Shown here: positions 26,411 through 26,489 of the stretch, in pieces
How the letters are laid out: each line of letters opens with the position of its first letter
Position numbering within the stretch: the first letter of the stretch is position 1
Source: Pigoraptor chileana
Lineage: Eukaryota; Opisthokonta; Filasterea
DNA: 26,489 nucleotides
NCBI GenBank assembly: GCA_943704495.1
Contig: CALSCR010003602.1
Span: 1-26,489, forward strand
Direction of reading: 5' to 3'
Notes under the pieces: model-generated
Told to the model about the DNA's origin: nothing
What the model saw: only the letters and a program-made list of their open reading frames with translations
Database searches by the model: none
Translations under genes and position numbers: made by a program

Positions 26411-26489
<79 letters not shown>
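25798..26489 (+). other. 3' flank of the GTPase gene, no gene seen
   Basis: T-rich sequence with a short (GT)n at 25829-25853 and TTTATTAAATT near 25858. A G-rich stretch (GGGGGG then GGGGGGGGG, about 26242-26258) precedes a long GT tract at the window edge. No open frame here is supported. Confidence 0.45.
26341..26489 (+). repeat. (GT)n microsatellite reaching the window edge
   Basis: About 150 nt of GT repeat, interrupted by GC and GA units in the first half and pure GT in the last 70 or so bases. It runs off the window, so its full length is unknown. Confidence 0.97.

Noticed and set aside
26341-26489. Telomeric repeat at the window edge
   Set aside because: Plain GT dinucleotide with GC/GA interruptions, without a G-triplet telomere unit; the same tracts occur throughout the window.

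Overview
This is nuclear DNA from a eukaryote. Most genes are cut by spliceosomal introns of about 100-370 nt. Exons are moderately GC-rich, introns and spacers are full of (TG)n/(CA)n tracts, and genes are closely packed on both strands. The gene set (cytosolic RPS4, a CCDC115/Vma22 V-ATPase assembly factor, SMIM7, a fungal-type lysophospholipase, a secreted beta-amylase and a SLIP-GC-like large GTPase) does not fit plants or typical animals. It suits a free-living protist or an early-branching opisthokont or amoebozoan. I cannot name the organism.

Layout: 2-454 (+) is the 3' end of a lysophospholipase gene. 1121-3189 (+) is RPS4 in six exons, the first holding only the start codon. 3565-5115 (-) is a Vma22/CCDC115 homologue, convergent with RPS4 and sharing a 0.4 kb divergent promoter with 5517-6925 (+), a five-exon SMIM7 homologue. 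7167-11380 (-) is a twelve-exon secreted beta-amylase; its sixth intron is best explained as a minor-spliceosome AT-AC intron. 11938-13128 (-) and 16656-18782 (+) are two apparently intronless orphan genes flanking a 3.5 kb interval with no recognisable gene. 19581-25797 (+) encodes a protein of about 1,880 residues with an FHA domain, three tandem SQ-cluster plus SIM-like repeats, a SLIP-GC/dynamin-like GTPase and a long acidic tail. The window ends in a long (GT)n tract.

Connections: the genes are mostly unrelated housekeeping or accessory functions, not an operon or pathway. A CACGTG (E-box) motif, usually as TCACGTGA or close to it, lies upstream of RPS4, Vma22/SMIM7, beta-amylase and the GTPase, which suggests a common bHLH-type regulator. 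The two most notable items are the AT-AC intron in beta-amylase and the FHA / SQ-cluster / SIM / GTPase fusion, whose parts all point to phosphorylation- and SUMO-dependent nuclear signalling.

All exon boundaries were worked out by hand from splice dinucleotides, reading-frame continuity and remembered family motifs. No alignment or database search was run.
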